From Pseudomonas protegens (GTDB lineage: Bacteria; Pseudomonadota; Gammaproteobacteria; Pseudomonadales; Pseudomonadaceae): a stretch of 64,000 nt of DNA. This document shows, one piece after another, positions 36,132-43,919 of the stretch (its first letter is position 1; the number at the start of each line of letters is the position of its first letter). The notes under the pieces were generated by a model. That model was not told the origin of the DNA. It saw nothing but the letters and a program-made list of their open reading frames with translations, and made no database searches. Location: the NCBI RefSeq assembly GCF_013407925.2, contig NZ_CP060201.1:4573001-4637000 (forward strand). The letters run 5' to 3'. The translations under genes were made by a program, and so were the position numbers.

Positions 36132-36836
36132 ATGCAACGGATGCTGTGCAGTGTTTTAAGCCTGACGATCATCCTGTCTTCGCTGGGCGGTTGTACCGCA
36201 GCGCCGGTCAGGCCGGCGGTCGAGGGTCCGCAGGTGTATGGCTATACCCTCAATCAGCCACTGAGCCGCGAGCAGGTGCAGCGGCTGACCGACACCGGCA
36301 AGCACTTTGTCGGGGCCATCAAGCTGTATCAGCAGGAGTTGCCGGACGGCAGCCAGTTCGGCTTCTACACCAATTACCAGAACTGGCTGGACACGCTGGC
36401 CCGCACCAGCCGGGAGTTCCCCGCCGAGAGCGATTGCCTGGCGGCCCAGCAGGCTGACCAGTTGCAGCTCACCACTCTGATCGATGACTTCAACGCCCGT
36501 CTGGCCCGCCCGGCGGGAGCGCCGCGTCAGGTGGGGGATGTTTATGCCGCCCAGGCGCTGGACGCCTGTCAGCGTGTCGGTGGCCAGGGGCCTGGAGCAC
36601 AAGCCTTTCGCTACACCCTCTGGACCACCCTGCAAACCGAGACCGCGGCCCATGAGCGCGACTTCCAGCGCAAGGTCGAGGACCCGCATGCCCAGGCCCG
36701 GGGCATCGCGCAGGTGGTGCTCCTGCTGCCCTTTGCCGCCCTGGCCGCGTTCATGGGAGGCGGTTGCACCGATCTGCAGTCGCAGCCCAATGGCGACGGC
36801 TACTGCGCCCGGCAGCGCGCAGGCACAGGCAGATAA
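36132..36836 (+). CDS. Hypothetical lipoprotein
   Basis: The 234-residue product has a lipoprotein signal (LSSLGGC, lipidation expected at Cys21), a helical middle, and a late hydrophobic run VVLLLPFAALAAFMGGGC that could be a membrane or packing helix. I do not recognise the family. It converges with the SMI1/KNR4 gene, 10 bases apart. Confidence 0.72.
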   Translation: MQRMLCSVLSLTIILSSLGGCTAAPVRPAVEGPQVYGYTLNQPLSREQVQRLTDTGKHFVGAIKLYQQELPDGSQFGFYTNYQNWLDTLARTSREFPAESDCLAAQQADQLQLTTLIDDFNARLARPAGAPRQVGDVYAAQALDACQRVGGQGPGAQAFRYTLWTTLQTETAAHERDFQRKVEDPHAQARGIAQVVLLLPFAALAAFMGGGCTDLQSQPNGDGYCARQRAGTGR

Positions 36837-36846
36837 GGCGCTGGGG

Positions 36847-37473
36847 TCAATAGCGCCACTTGCGCACCAGATCCTCGCCGTAGCGCTGGCTGAGCAGCGC
36901 TTCGGCGCCGTCGTCGTCCTCGTACACCTCGGCCAGGCACAGCAGCATCAGCGCATCCAGGTACTCCTCGGGCGAGTCGAAGAAGCGCGTCAGCGCTGTG
37001 CCTGTGTCGTGGTCGAAGTAGTAGACCGCGCCGCTTTCCCGGTGGAAACAGAACAGGTTGCCGTTGCCCAGGTAGTCGCCGAACGCGATCAACTGGTGCG
37101 CCAGCGCCAGGTCCAGATCGCTGTCGGGAATATCGACGATGCCGGGGTAGGCTTCCAGCAACGGCTGGATCGGCGTGTGGCCGGGGCCGACGCTGCACAG
37201 GACTTCCGCCAGGGACAAGACCCCCAGCTGTCGGTGATAGTCACGCAGCGAGGGCGGCAAGGCGCAGCCCAGGCGCTGCTCCAGGGCCAGCAGGGCTTCC
37301 TCGCTGACGGGGGTTAATTCCGGCTCGTTGACGTGGCCTTCCCACAGCGCACCGTAGGCGCCGATGACCGCGAGGTACCAGCTCAGCCGCGCGGCTTGAT
37401 CGGGCAGGTCCGGCCAGGCCAGGGGCGGGCAGTCGGCAGGGGGCCATTGCTCGGGGGTGGTTTGATCGGTCAT
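36847..37473 (-). CDS. SMI1/KNR4-family protein
   Basis: The 208-residue cytoplasmic protein fits the SMI1/KNR4 (SUKH) superfamily, with the pattern VSEEALLALEQRLGCALPPSLRDYHRQLG and a later GNLFCFHRESGAVYYFDHDTG. Many SUKH proteins are immunity proteins of polymorphic toxins, but no toxin gene is adjacent here, so the role is open. ATG 37473 follows GGAAGCTC. Confidence 0.78.
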   Translation of the reverse strand: MTDQTTPEQWPPADCPPLAWPDLPDQAARLSWYLAVIGAYGALWEGHVNEPELTPVSEEALLALEQRLGCALPPSLRDYHRQLGVLSLAEVLCSVGPGHTPIQPLLEAYPGIVDIPDSDLDLALAHQLIAFGDYLGNGNLFCFHRESGAVYYFDHDTGTALTRFFDSPEEYLDALMLLCLAEVYEDDDGAEALLSQRYGEDLVRKWRY

Positions 37474-37626
37474 GGAGCTTCCTTGCGAGGGTATCGGGAA
37501 GGGGAAGGCTTTATCCATGGCTTGAACACATGGGTCAAGCCTGATGAGCGTTGCGGACATTGTTGGCGGCAAGGTGCGGATCTAGCCTGTGGTTTCGATC
37601 TTGAATACACAGGGGAGAACCGCCCA

Positions 37627-38457
37627 ATGACCTTGAAACGGGGCGCCATCGATGCCTGGGCGCAGCCGGCCAACGGCCGTGCCCGGGCGCTGTTGCCGGA
37701 AGTGGCGCGGTTGTTCGAGAAGTCCGGGTCCGCGCATTTGCTCGACCAGGCCCTGAGCATTGAACACACCGTGGAACAGATGGACCAGGCAGGTGTGGAG
37801 AAACTCATGCTGTCGGCCTGGTGCCGGCCCGAGGGCTGGGTGTTCAGCAACGACGAGATTGCGGTTTATACCCGGGCCTTTCCCGAACGTTTCGTCGGCG
37901 TGGCCACGGTGGACCTGAGCCGGCCGATGGCGACGGTGGCCGAATTGGAGCGGGCAGTCAAGGAACTGGGCTGCAAGGCCCTGCGCATCGTGCCCTGGTT
38001 ATGGAAACTGCCGCCCAATCACCGCTGGTATTACCCGCTGTATGTGAAGTGCATCGAATTGGGCATTCCCTTTTGTACCCAGGTTGGTCATACCGGGCCG
38101 CTGATGCCGTCGGAAACCGGGCGGCCCGTGCCGTACCTGGACGAGGTGGCCCTGGACTTTCCCGAACTGGTGATTGTCGGCGGGCACATCGGTCATCCCT
38201 GGACCGACGAGATGATCGGTCTGGCCTGGAAGCACGACAACATCCACATCGATACCTCCGCCTACCTGCCGGCCTATTACCCTCCGCAGTTGCTGCACTT
38301 CATGCGCACGTATGGCCAGGACAAGGTGTTGTTCGGCAGCAACTTCCCCCAGCTGTCACTGAAAAAATGCCTGGAACAGGTGCGCGCCCTGGAACTTCCG
38401 CCGGCCATTGCGGACAAATTCCTCCAGGGCAATGCCCGTCGGGTATTCGGTTTGTAG
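37627..38457 (+). CDS. Amidohydrolase-2 family (ACMSD-like TIM barrel) protein
   Basis: The 276-residue protein has the pattern of PF04909 hydrolases/decarboxylases: VGHTGPLMPSE, GGHIGHPWTDEM with a metal-binding His pair, and FGSNFPQ near the end. The initial metal-binding HxH typical of this group is replaced at the start by DAWAQP, so metal binding may be altered. The substrate is unknown. ATG 37627 begins the homologous part. Confidence 0.78.
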   Translation: MTLKRGAIDAWAQPANGRARALLPEVARLFEKSGSAHLLDQALSIEHTVEQMDQAGVEKLMLSAWCRPEGWVFSNDEIAVYTRAFPERFVGVATVDLSRPMATVAELERAVKELGCKALRIVPWLWKLPPNHRWYYPLYVKCIELGIPFCTQVGHTGPLMPSETGRPVPYLDEVALDFPELVIVGGHIGHPWTDEMIGLAWKHDNIHIDTSAYLPAYYPPQLLHFMRTYGQDKVLFGSNFPQLSLKKCLEQVRALELPPAIADKFLQGNARRVFGL

Positions 38458-38502
38458 GCGTCGGCAACAGTCGCTCACCAGCCTGGCCCGGGCGCCTGAG
38501 CG

Positions 38503-38531
38503 CCGTTGCCGCGCGCGGCAGCGGTTTTTTT
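38503..38531 (+). terminator. Terminator after the amidohydrolase-2 gene
   Basis: The stem CCGTTGCCG/CGGCAGCGG with a GCGC loop is followed by seven T residues. Confidence 0.85.
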
Positions 38532-38591
38532 GGTCGGAGGTTTCTTGCTATCGTGGCCTCCCTCTTTCACGGACGAATATCGAGACAGCCC

Positions 38592-39032
38592 ATGGCTAAC
38601 TCCACCCCGTCACGCCTCGGCAAGATCCTCCAGGGTCTGCTGTTTGTTCTGATCGGCATCGGCCTGTTGGTCATCGCCGGCAACCTCACCCTCGAGCGTC
38701 GCGAATTCATCGCCAGTGCCCAGACCGCCGACGGTATCGTCAGCGACCTGAACGCCGGTGGCTCGCACCCCGAGATCGCCTTTACCACCGGCAGCGGTGA
38801 GAAAATTTCCTACCCCCAGGGCGGCTTTATCTTCGGTTACCAGAAGGATCAGCCGGTGCGGGTGTACTACCAGCCTGAGCGGCCGGCCAACAGCGCAGTC
38901 ATCGACGATCCTGCAGCACTCTGGGCCACCCCGGGTGTGCTCGGCCTGATCGGTTTGGTATTTACCCTGGCCGGCCTGGTGGGTGTCATCAGCCAGCGCG
39001 GACGAGCCACACAAAGAGCAAAAGGACTTTGA
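38592..39032 (+). CDS. DUF3592 membrane protein
   Basis: The 146-residue product has an N-terminal helix, a small beta domain (ADGIVSDLNAGG... EKISYPQGG ... DQPVRVYYQPERP) and a C-terminal helix, the pattern of DUF3592. Function is unknown. It ends four bases before the next gene, so the two form an operon. Confidence 0.82.
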   Translation: MANSTPSRLGKILQGLLFVLIGIGLLVIAGNLTLERREFIASAQTADGIVSDLNAGGSHPEIAFTTGSGEKISYPQGGFIFGYQKDQPVRVYYQPERPANSAVIDDPAALWATPGVLGLIGLVFTLAGLVGVISQRGRATQRAKGL

Positions 39033-39036
39033 CCCC

Positions 39037-39621
39037 ATGAACCTCAGCATTCCGATTCCGGTCAACGAAAGTAAATGGCTGTACCAGACCGCCAGCGGCG
39101 GCGGCCTGACCATCGCCCTCGTGGCCGGCGGTGGTGGATCGATCACCCTGCGTTCGCCTCAGGGCAAGGACGTCAGCTATCGCTACGGCGGCCTGGGGGT
39201 GGGCGCCGGCTTTGGTGGGCGCCTGCCGCGTTTCGGCAAGGTCAATATCCAGGTCAAGGGCAAGAGCGTCAGTGGTGCCGGTGCGGCGGAGGCTTTTCCC
39301 AGCACCGGCAAGGTCTTTGTCAGCGATGCCCTTCGCAGCCGGGACCTGACCGAGGACGACATCACCGGGCCCTGCTTCTATACCGAAGTCGGTGGCGGAC
39401 TGGTGGTGGGCGGCTCGGCCACGGCCCTGCTGTTCGGCCTGGACCCCAAGCTACTGGCCCTGGCCGCCGTTTTGGGAAGCAACCCGGCGACCATGATGGC
39501 TTCGATCAAGGTCAACGAGCAGTTGCTGCGTTCGGCCAAGGGCGCAGTGGTCATGGCGGGCATGAACGTCGGACCACAGGCCGGTGGCGGCATTGCCACC
39601 TACATGGGCTACCTGTTCTAG
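39037..39621 (+). CDS. Glycine-rich hypothetical protein
   Basis: The 194-residue protein is unusually rich in glycine (about one residue in six) with runs such as VAGGGGS, GGLGVGAGFGGR and GPQAGGGIA. No signal peptide or known family is seen. It is coupled to the DUF3592 gene. The beta-strand/Gly pattern could be a pore-like or barrel-like repeat, but this is speculation. Confidence 0.68.
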   Translation: MNLSIPIPVNESKWLYQTASGGGLTIALVAGGGGSITLRSPQGKDVSYRYGGLGVGAGFGGRLPRFGKVNIQVKGKSVSGAGAAEAFPSTGKVFVSDALRSRDLTEDDITGPCFYTEVGGGLVVGGSATALLFGLDPKLLALAAVLGSNPATMMASIKVNEQLLRSAKGAVVMAGMNVGPQAGGGIATYMGYLF

Positions 39622-39645
39622 CCTCGCCCTGAGGCGCGCCGGGAA

Positions 39646-40893
39646 TCACAGGCGCGCCAGGCACTCCTGGAGAATATCCAGGCCCTCCTCGAAGATTTCA
39701 GGCTCGGTGGTCAAGGGCGCCAGCAGGCGAATGATGTGCCGCGATTTGCCGCTGGGCATCAGCAGCAGCCCGGCCTCCCGAGCACTGCCGAGCAGAGCGC
39801 TCAACTGTTCCGGCGCCGGTTCGCCTGCGGCGTTGACCAGCTCGATGCCGCGCATCGCGCCGACTCCGGTCAAGCGGCCCAGATAGGGGCTCAGCCGATC
39901 CGCTTTCCAGCTTGCATAACGTTGCACGATCGCCTGTTCCTGACGCTCGCCCCAGGTTTGCAGGTGCTCGTCGGTCATTTCCTCCAGGGTCGCGAGCGCC
40001 GCCGCGCAGGCAATCGGGTTGCCCGAGTAGGTGCCGCCCAGGCCGCCCTTGGGCAGCACGTCGAGCAATTCCTTGCGCCCCACCACGGCGCCCAGCGGCA
40101 CCCCGCCGCCAATGCTCTTGCCCAGCAGGATCAGGTCCGGCTCGATATCCAGCCGTGAGAAGGCGAAACGCTGCCCGGTGCGGCCGAAGCCGGACTGGAT
40201 CTCATCGGCGATCAGCAAAATGCCATGTTCGTCGCAGAAGCGGCGCAAGACCTGGGCGAAGGTCGCATCCAGGGCCAGGAAGCCGCCTTCGCCCTGCACC
40301 GGTTCGAGGATGAAACAGGCCACTTCCTCGACATCGATTTCCACACTGAACAGGCGTTGCATGGCCTTCAGCGCTTCGGCGCAGGTGACGCCGTTGTCGG
40401 CGCTGGGGTAGGGCAGGTGGTACACCGGCCCGGGTAGTACTCCGACCTTCTGCTTGTAGGGCGCTACCTTGCCGTTGAGGTTGAGGGTGGCCAGGGTGCG
40501 CCCGTGGAATCCGCCGTCGAAGGCGATCACCGCGCTGCGTCCGGTGGCCCCGCGCACAATCTTCAGGGCATTTTCCGCGGCTTCGGCGCCGCTGTTGGTG
40601 AGCATGCCGCTGACCGGGTAACGCACCGGGATAAAGGCCGCCAGGCGTTGCATGAACTCGATATAGGGTTGGTGCTGCGCGGCGTTGAAGGCGTAGTGCG
40701 TAAGCCGGGTGGCCTGCTGCTGAATGGCCGCGACGATCCGTGGATGGCAATGCCCCAGGTTGAGCACGCCGATACCGCCGACGAAGTCGATGTAGCGTTT
40801 GCCGTCGCTGTCCCAGACCTCGGCGTTGCGCCCGTGGCTGAGGCGGATCGGGTGGACGGTGGAAATTGAACGGCTGATGTTCTCGTGGCTCAT
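39646..40893 (-). CDS. Class III aminotransferase (2-aminoadipate/4-aminobutyrate type)
   Basis: The 415-residue PLP enzyme has the class III pattern LIADEIQSGFGRTG and the PLP lysine at Lys259 (LLGKSIGGGVPLG). From memory its N-terminus (MSHENISRSISTVHPIRLSHG) is very close to the P. putida enzyme PP_4108, reported to act on 2-aminoadipate and annotated as GabT. It could serve lysine catabolism or the GABA end of the arginine transaminase path. No operon partner is adjacent. Confidence 0.85.
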   Translation of the reverse strand: MSHENISRSISTVHPIRLSHGRNAEVWDSDGKRYIDFVGGIGVLNLGHCHPRIVAAIQQQATRLTHYAFNAAQHQPYIEFMQRLAAFIPVRYPVSGMLTNSGAEAAENALKIVRGATGRSAVIAFDGGFHGRTLATLNLNGKVAPYKQKVGVLPGPVYHLPYPSADNGVTCAEALKAMQRLFSVEIDVEEVACFILEPVQGEGGFLALDATFAQVLRRFCDEHGILLIADEIQSGFGRTGQRFAFSRLDIEPDLILLGKSIGGGVPLGAVVGRKELLDVLPKGGLGGTYSGNPIACAAALATLEEMTDEHLQTWGERQEQAIVQRYASWKADRLSPYLGRLTGVGAMRGIELVNAAGEPAPEQLSALLGSAREAGLLLMPSGKSRHIIRLLAPLTTEPEIFEEGLDILQECLARL

Positions 40894-41022
40894 GGATGCG
40901 GGCTCTGGGTGCCGGAAACGAGCCGTTATCTAAGCCGGGGCCGGGGGGCCGGGACAAACGAAATAAAGTCGCCGGGTCAGTATGAAAATTCCCGATGTGC
41001 TGTGGCCTCTATCTCAGTGCTG

Positions 41023-41595
41023 TTACGCCTTGCGCCGGTTGCGCAGATGCCGCACCAGCGCCGCCAGGGCCACCAGCGCCAGCACCCCGAGGAAGATCGG
41101 CAGGCGGTAGGGTTTCAGGTCACCGAGGAAATGCTGCAAGGCTTCGCCGGCCCAGTAACCGGCGCTGACGAACAGGATGGCCCAGACCGCCGCGCCCAGC
41201 ACATTGAGCAGGGCGAAACGCCAGGGCGCCAGGCCGCTGGCGCCGATCACCATGGGGCCGACCAGGCGCATGCCGTAGAGAAAACGCACGGCGAACACCG
41301 AGGTCGAAGGGTAGCGCTGGATCAGCCCCTGGACCCGCTCGATGGCCGCCTGATGGCGCTTGAGCCTGGGCAGCAGGCGCGCCCCGGAATAACGGCCGGT
41401 CCAGAACAGCAACTGATCGCCGAGGATGCCGCCGAGGGTGGCCCAGCCGATCACTTGCGGCCACTGCAGGCTACCCTGATGCGCCGCCATGCCGCCGAGA
41501 ATCAACACGGTTTCGCCTTCCAGCAGGCAGCCGATGAAGATCACCCAGTAGCCGTAGGCGGCGATCAGCGCGTTGAGGTCGAGGTGTTCGAGCAT
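41023..41595 (-). CDS. DedA-family membrane protein
   Basis: The 190-residue membrane protein has the DedA signature: GYWVIFIGCLLEGE early, GDQLLFWTGRYSG in the middle, and the FLYGMRLVGPMVIGASG re-entrant segment with its conserved Arg. DedA proteins are lipid flippases or maintain membrane potential. ATG 41595 follows GCAAGGGC weakly. Confidence 0.88.
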   Translation of the reverse strand: MLEHLDLNALIAAYGYWVIFIGCLLEGETVLILGGMAAHQGSLQWPQVIGWATLGGILGDQLLFWTGRYSGARLLPRLKRHQAAIERVQGLIQRYPSTSVFAVRFLYGMRLVGPMVIGASGLAPWRFALLNVLGAAVWAILFVSAGYWAGEALQHFLGDLKPYRLPIFLGVLALVALAALVRHLRNRRKA

Positions 41596-41861
41596 GGGCA
41601 AGGGCTTCCGCAGGGGGCATGAAAACAAGCCGGGCGATGATCAGGTTACACATGGCTCTGATTCCTTTCACCGGCACAAGTGCCCGGGATCTTCCAGCGC
41701 AGGTACCGCCAGGGCGCCGGCCAGTCCATCAGAACCCAGCGTAGACGCCAGCCTAGGCGGCGGACACGGGTGGGCCTACGGGCCATTGCTTGCGTGGAGC
41801 AAACTGGGTTCGGCGGGTGTGTGAAAGCCACTGTGAGTGCAGGCCGGATGCGCAAGCAGGA

Positions 41862-42380
41862 TCAGTCGTTATCTGCGTCGGCTTGCTCGGCCCAGGCGGA
41901 CTTGGACGAGGGATAGCGTACTTCAACCTGGGCGCCGGCTTGAATCAGGGCCTCCTGCCAGACCCTGAACTGTTGCGGCCAGGCCTGGATCACCTTGAAG
42001 GGGACGCCGGTCAGCAAGTTTCTGGCCACGTTGGGGCTGACGCCCATGGCTTGCCTGATCAGCGCGAAGATCTTCGCGGGGTTGGGGCCCACCTCGGTGA
42101 TCCAGAGTGCTGGATCACTGGAGGCGAGGGGCGGGTAGTCCGCAAGCGGAGCATACTGCCGGGTCAGCACTGCCCTGGCATCGCTATAGCTCAGCGAAGC
42201 CAGGGCCCGGGCACTGGCCAGATGTTCATCGCAGAACCACTCGTAGCCATGAGGGTGCCCCGCGCACCCTTGGCCCAGCGGGCGATAATCGGCGAACTGC
42301 ACCATGCCGCCGCCAGTTCCGGCATGGCACATCTCCGAGGAAAAATCGTTGTGGCACAGGTCGCATACGGGTGGCTTCAT
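41862..42380 (-). CDS. Cys-rich protein with an L7/L12-like C-terminal domain
   Basis: The 172-residue protein starts with possible zinc ligands (Cys6, Cys9, Cys18, then Cys39, His42, Cys50, His53). It ends (about 90-160) with a region shaped like the ribosomal L7/L12 C-terminal domain: the pattern NPAKIFALIRQAMGVSPNVARNLLTGVPFKVI then EALIQAGAQVEVRY mirrors the alpha-alpha-beta motif of L7/L12. Related proteins occur as stand-alone genes in pseudomonads, function unknown. Confidence 0.7.
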   Translation of the reverse strand: MKPPVCDLCHNDFSSEMCHAGTGGGMVQFADYRPLGQGCAGHPHGYEWFCDEHLASARALASLSYSDARAVLTRQYAPLADYPPLASSDPALWITEVGPNPAKIFALIRQAMGVSPNVARNLLTGVPFKVIQAWPQQFRVWQEALIQAGAQVEVRYPSSKSAWAEQADADND

Positions 42381-42420
42381 CGATCGATCTCTCTGGGCAT
42401 GCTCGGCCTCTGGGCTGAGG

Positions 42421-42930
42421 TCACGCAGTCTGCCCCAACACCCACGCCCAGAACATCCCCGCCATGTACAACCCCAGCCCGAACACCGAATGCGCCATCA
42501 GGCTGCGCAGCCGGGCCACATTCGGCTTGGGCATCTTGCTCGCCGCGATCCCGGCGCCCATGCCCGGTTGCATCAGCAGGAACGGCGCAGCCACCGTCAA
42601 TACGCCGATGATCAGAGCCGGTGCCAGGGTCGGTTGCCGCGCCCACTCCAGGCCGCAGATCAGCAGCAACAGGGCGGCAAAGACGACGCCGATCAGGTAG
42701 TGAGCCAGCCAACCCAGTGCCCGCTCTCCGGGTACTGCATCGGCCTGGGCGATGCTTTGGTGCACAAACTTCCCACGAGGAAAATACCCGATCCAGCGGC
42801 CGACCATGGCCCAGTTGGCGCCAGGAATGTTCAGCACTCGCGCCAGAAACAGCGTCCACAGATCGAGGATCAAAGTGGCGCCGATGCCCAACAGCAGCGC
42901 CTGTAACATCAACGCGACGAATTCATGCAT
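42421..42930 (-). CDS. DUF2938 membrane protein
   Basis: The 169-residue product has four predicted helices and the DUF2938 pattern (GIGATLILDLW, GRWIGYFPRGKFVH, GWLAHYLIGVVFA). It diverges from an ArsR-rhodanese regulator gene, with a perfect palindrome between them (42992-43015), and is therefore likely regulated by it. Function is unknown; a link to sulfur or thiol transport is possible. Confidence 0.82.
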   Translation of the reverse strand: MHEFVALMLQALLLGIGATLILDLWTLFLARVLNIPGANWAMVGRWIGYFPRGKFVHQSIAQADAVPGERALGWLAHYLIGVVFAALLLLICGLEWARQPTLAPALIIGVLTVAAPFLLMQPGMGAGIAASKMPKPNVARLRSLMAHSVFGLGLYMAGMFWAWVLGQTA

Positions 42931-42991
42931 TAAGGACTCCTTGAAGTGCGACGGGCTGTGCTTCAGCCTTGCGCACGGGTGTGATAAGTTT

Positions 42992-43015
42992 TCATTCAAT
43001 TAAGTGATTGAATGA
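42992..43015. promoter_or_regulatory. Perfect palindromic operator between DUF2938 and the ArsR-rhodanese gene
   Basis: The arms TCATTCAAT and ATTGAATGA are exact inverse complements separated by six bases. They lie 24 bases before the regulator start codon in an A+T-rich gap. ArsR-family proteins bind such ATTCAAT-type dyads, so this is the likely autoregulatory operator. Confidence 0.8.
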
Positions 43016-43039
43016 TTAATAAAGCAGCAGGAACTGTCA

Positions 43040-43705
43040 ATGAGCGATTCGATTTCCCCCCAGCAGCCTCTGGCCGATATGGCTGAGTTGGCGCGTGTCC
43101 TGGGCCACCACCATCGTCTGATCCTGCTGGAGCACATGGCTCGCGGCGAGCTGCCGGTGGAGCGTCTGGTGGAGGCCTCGGGCTTGTCGGTGGCCAATAC
43201 CTCCCAGCATCTGCAGCAGTTGCGGCGGGGCGGTTTCGTGCAGACCCGGCGCGATGGCAAGCGGGTGCTCTACAGCCTCAGCCAGGGGCCACTGGCCAGT
43301 TTGCTGGGTGCCTTGCGTCAGTACGTCGATTACAACCATGGGCAGATTCGCCAACTGCTGGCCGACAGTGAGCAGCAACCCATGCGACTAGAGGGCATCT
43401 CCCGTGAGGAATTGCGTCAACGCTTGCAGGAAGGCGCCATGACCCTGCTGGACGTGCGTTCGCCGCAGGAGTTCGCCCAAGGGCATTTGCCCGGGGCAAT
43501 CAACATCCCGCTGGAGGAGCTGGAACAGCGTCTGGCCGAATTGGCCGCTGATCAGGAGCTGGTGGCGTATTGCCGCGGCCCCTACTGCGTGCTGTCACAG
43601 AATGCCGCTGCCTTGCTGCGGGCCAAGGGCTTCAAGGTGCGGCGCCTGGACCAGGGGTTCACCGATTGGCAAGCGGCGGGATTGAGGGTGGAAACCCGCG
43701 AGTAA
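43040..43705 (+). CDS. ArsR-family regulator fused to a rhodanese domain
   Basis: The 221-residue protein joins an N-terminal ArsR winged helix (about 12-105: VERLVEASGLSVANTSQHLQQLR) to a C-terminal rhodanese (about 122-218) with active-site Cys178 in the loop AYCRGPYCVLS; Cys183 may form a disulfide or persulfide with it. Such fusions sense reactive sulfur or redox state. It diverges from DUF2938, and the operator at 42992-43015 suggests autorepression. Confidence 0.93.
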   Translation: MSDSISPQQPLADMAELARVLGHHHRLILLEHMARGELPVERLVEASGLSVANTSQHLQQLRRGGFVQTRRDGKRVLYSLSQGPLASLLGALRQYVDYNHGQIRQLLADSEQQPMRLEGISREELRQRLQEGAMTLLDVRSPQEFAQGHLPGAINIPLEELEQRLAELAADQELVAYCRGPYCVLSQNAAALLRAKGFKVRRLDQGFTDWQAAGLRVETRE

Positions 43706-43919
43706 AAGCGCCACCTGGGCCGGCATACAGGACATTGCCTACAGCGCCATGATCCATATCAACAGGGTTTTCAGAAAAATCCGCTACAAGGGCAGCAGGC
43801 TCGGACCCACAAGGTATCGAGCTCCGGGCCCGTACCCTGAGGGCCGGGATAACCAATAAGAACCTTTGTGGATATCGGCCGAGGGGACCACCCCAGGCGG
43901 ATTTTAAAGGAATAACCTG

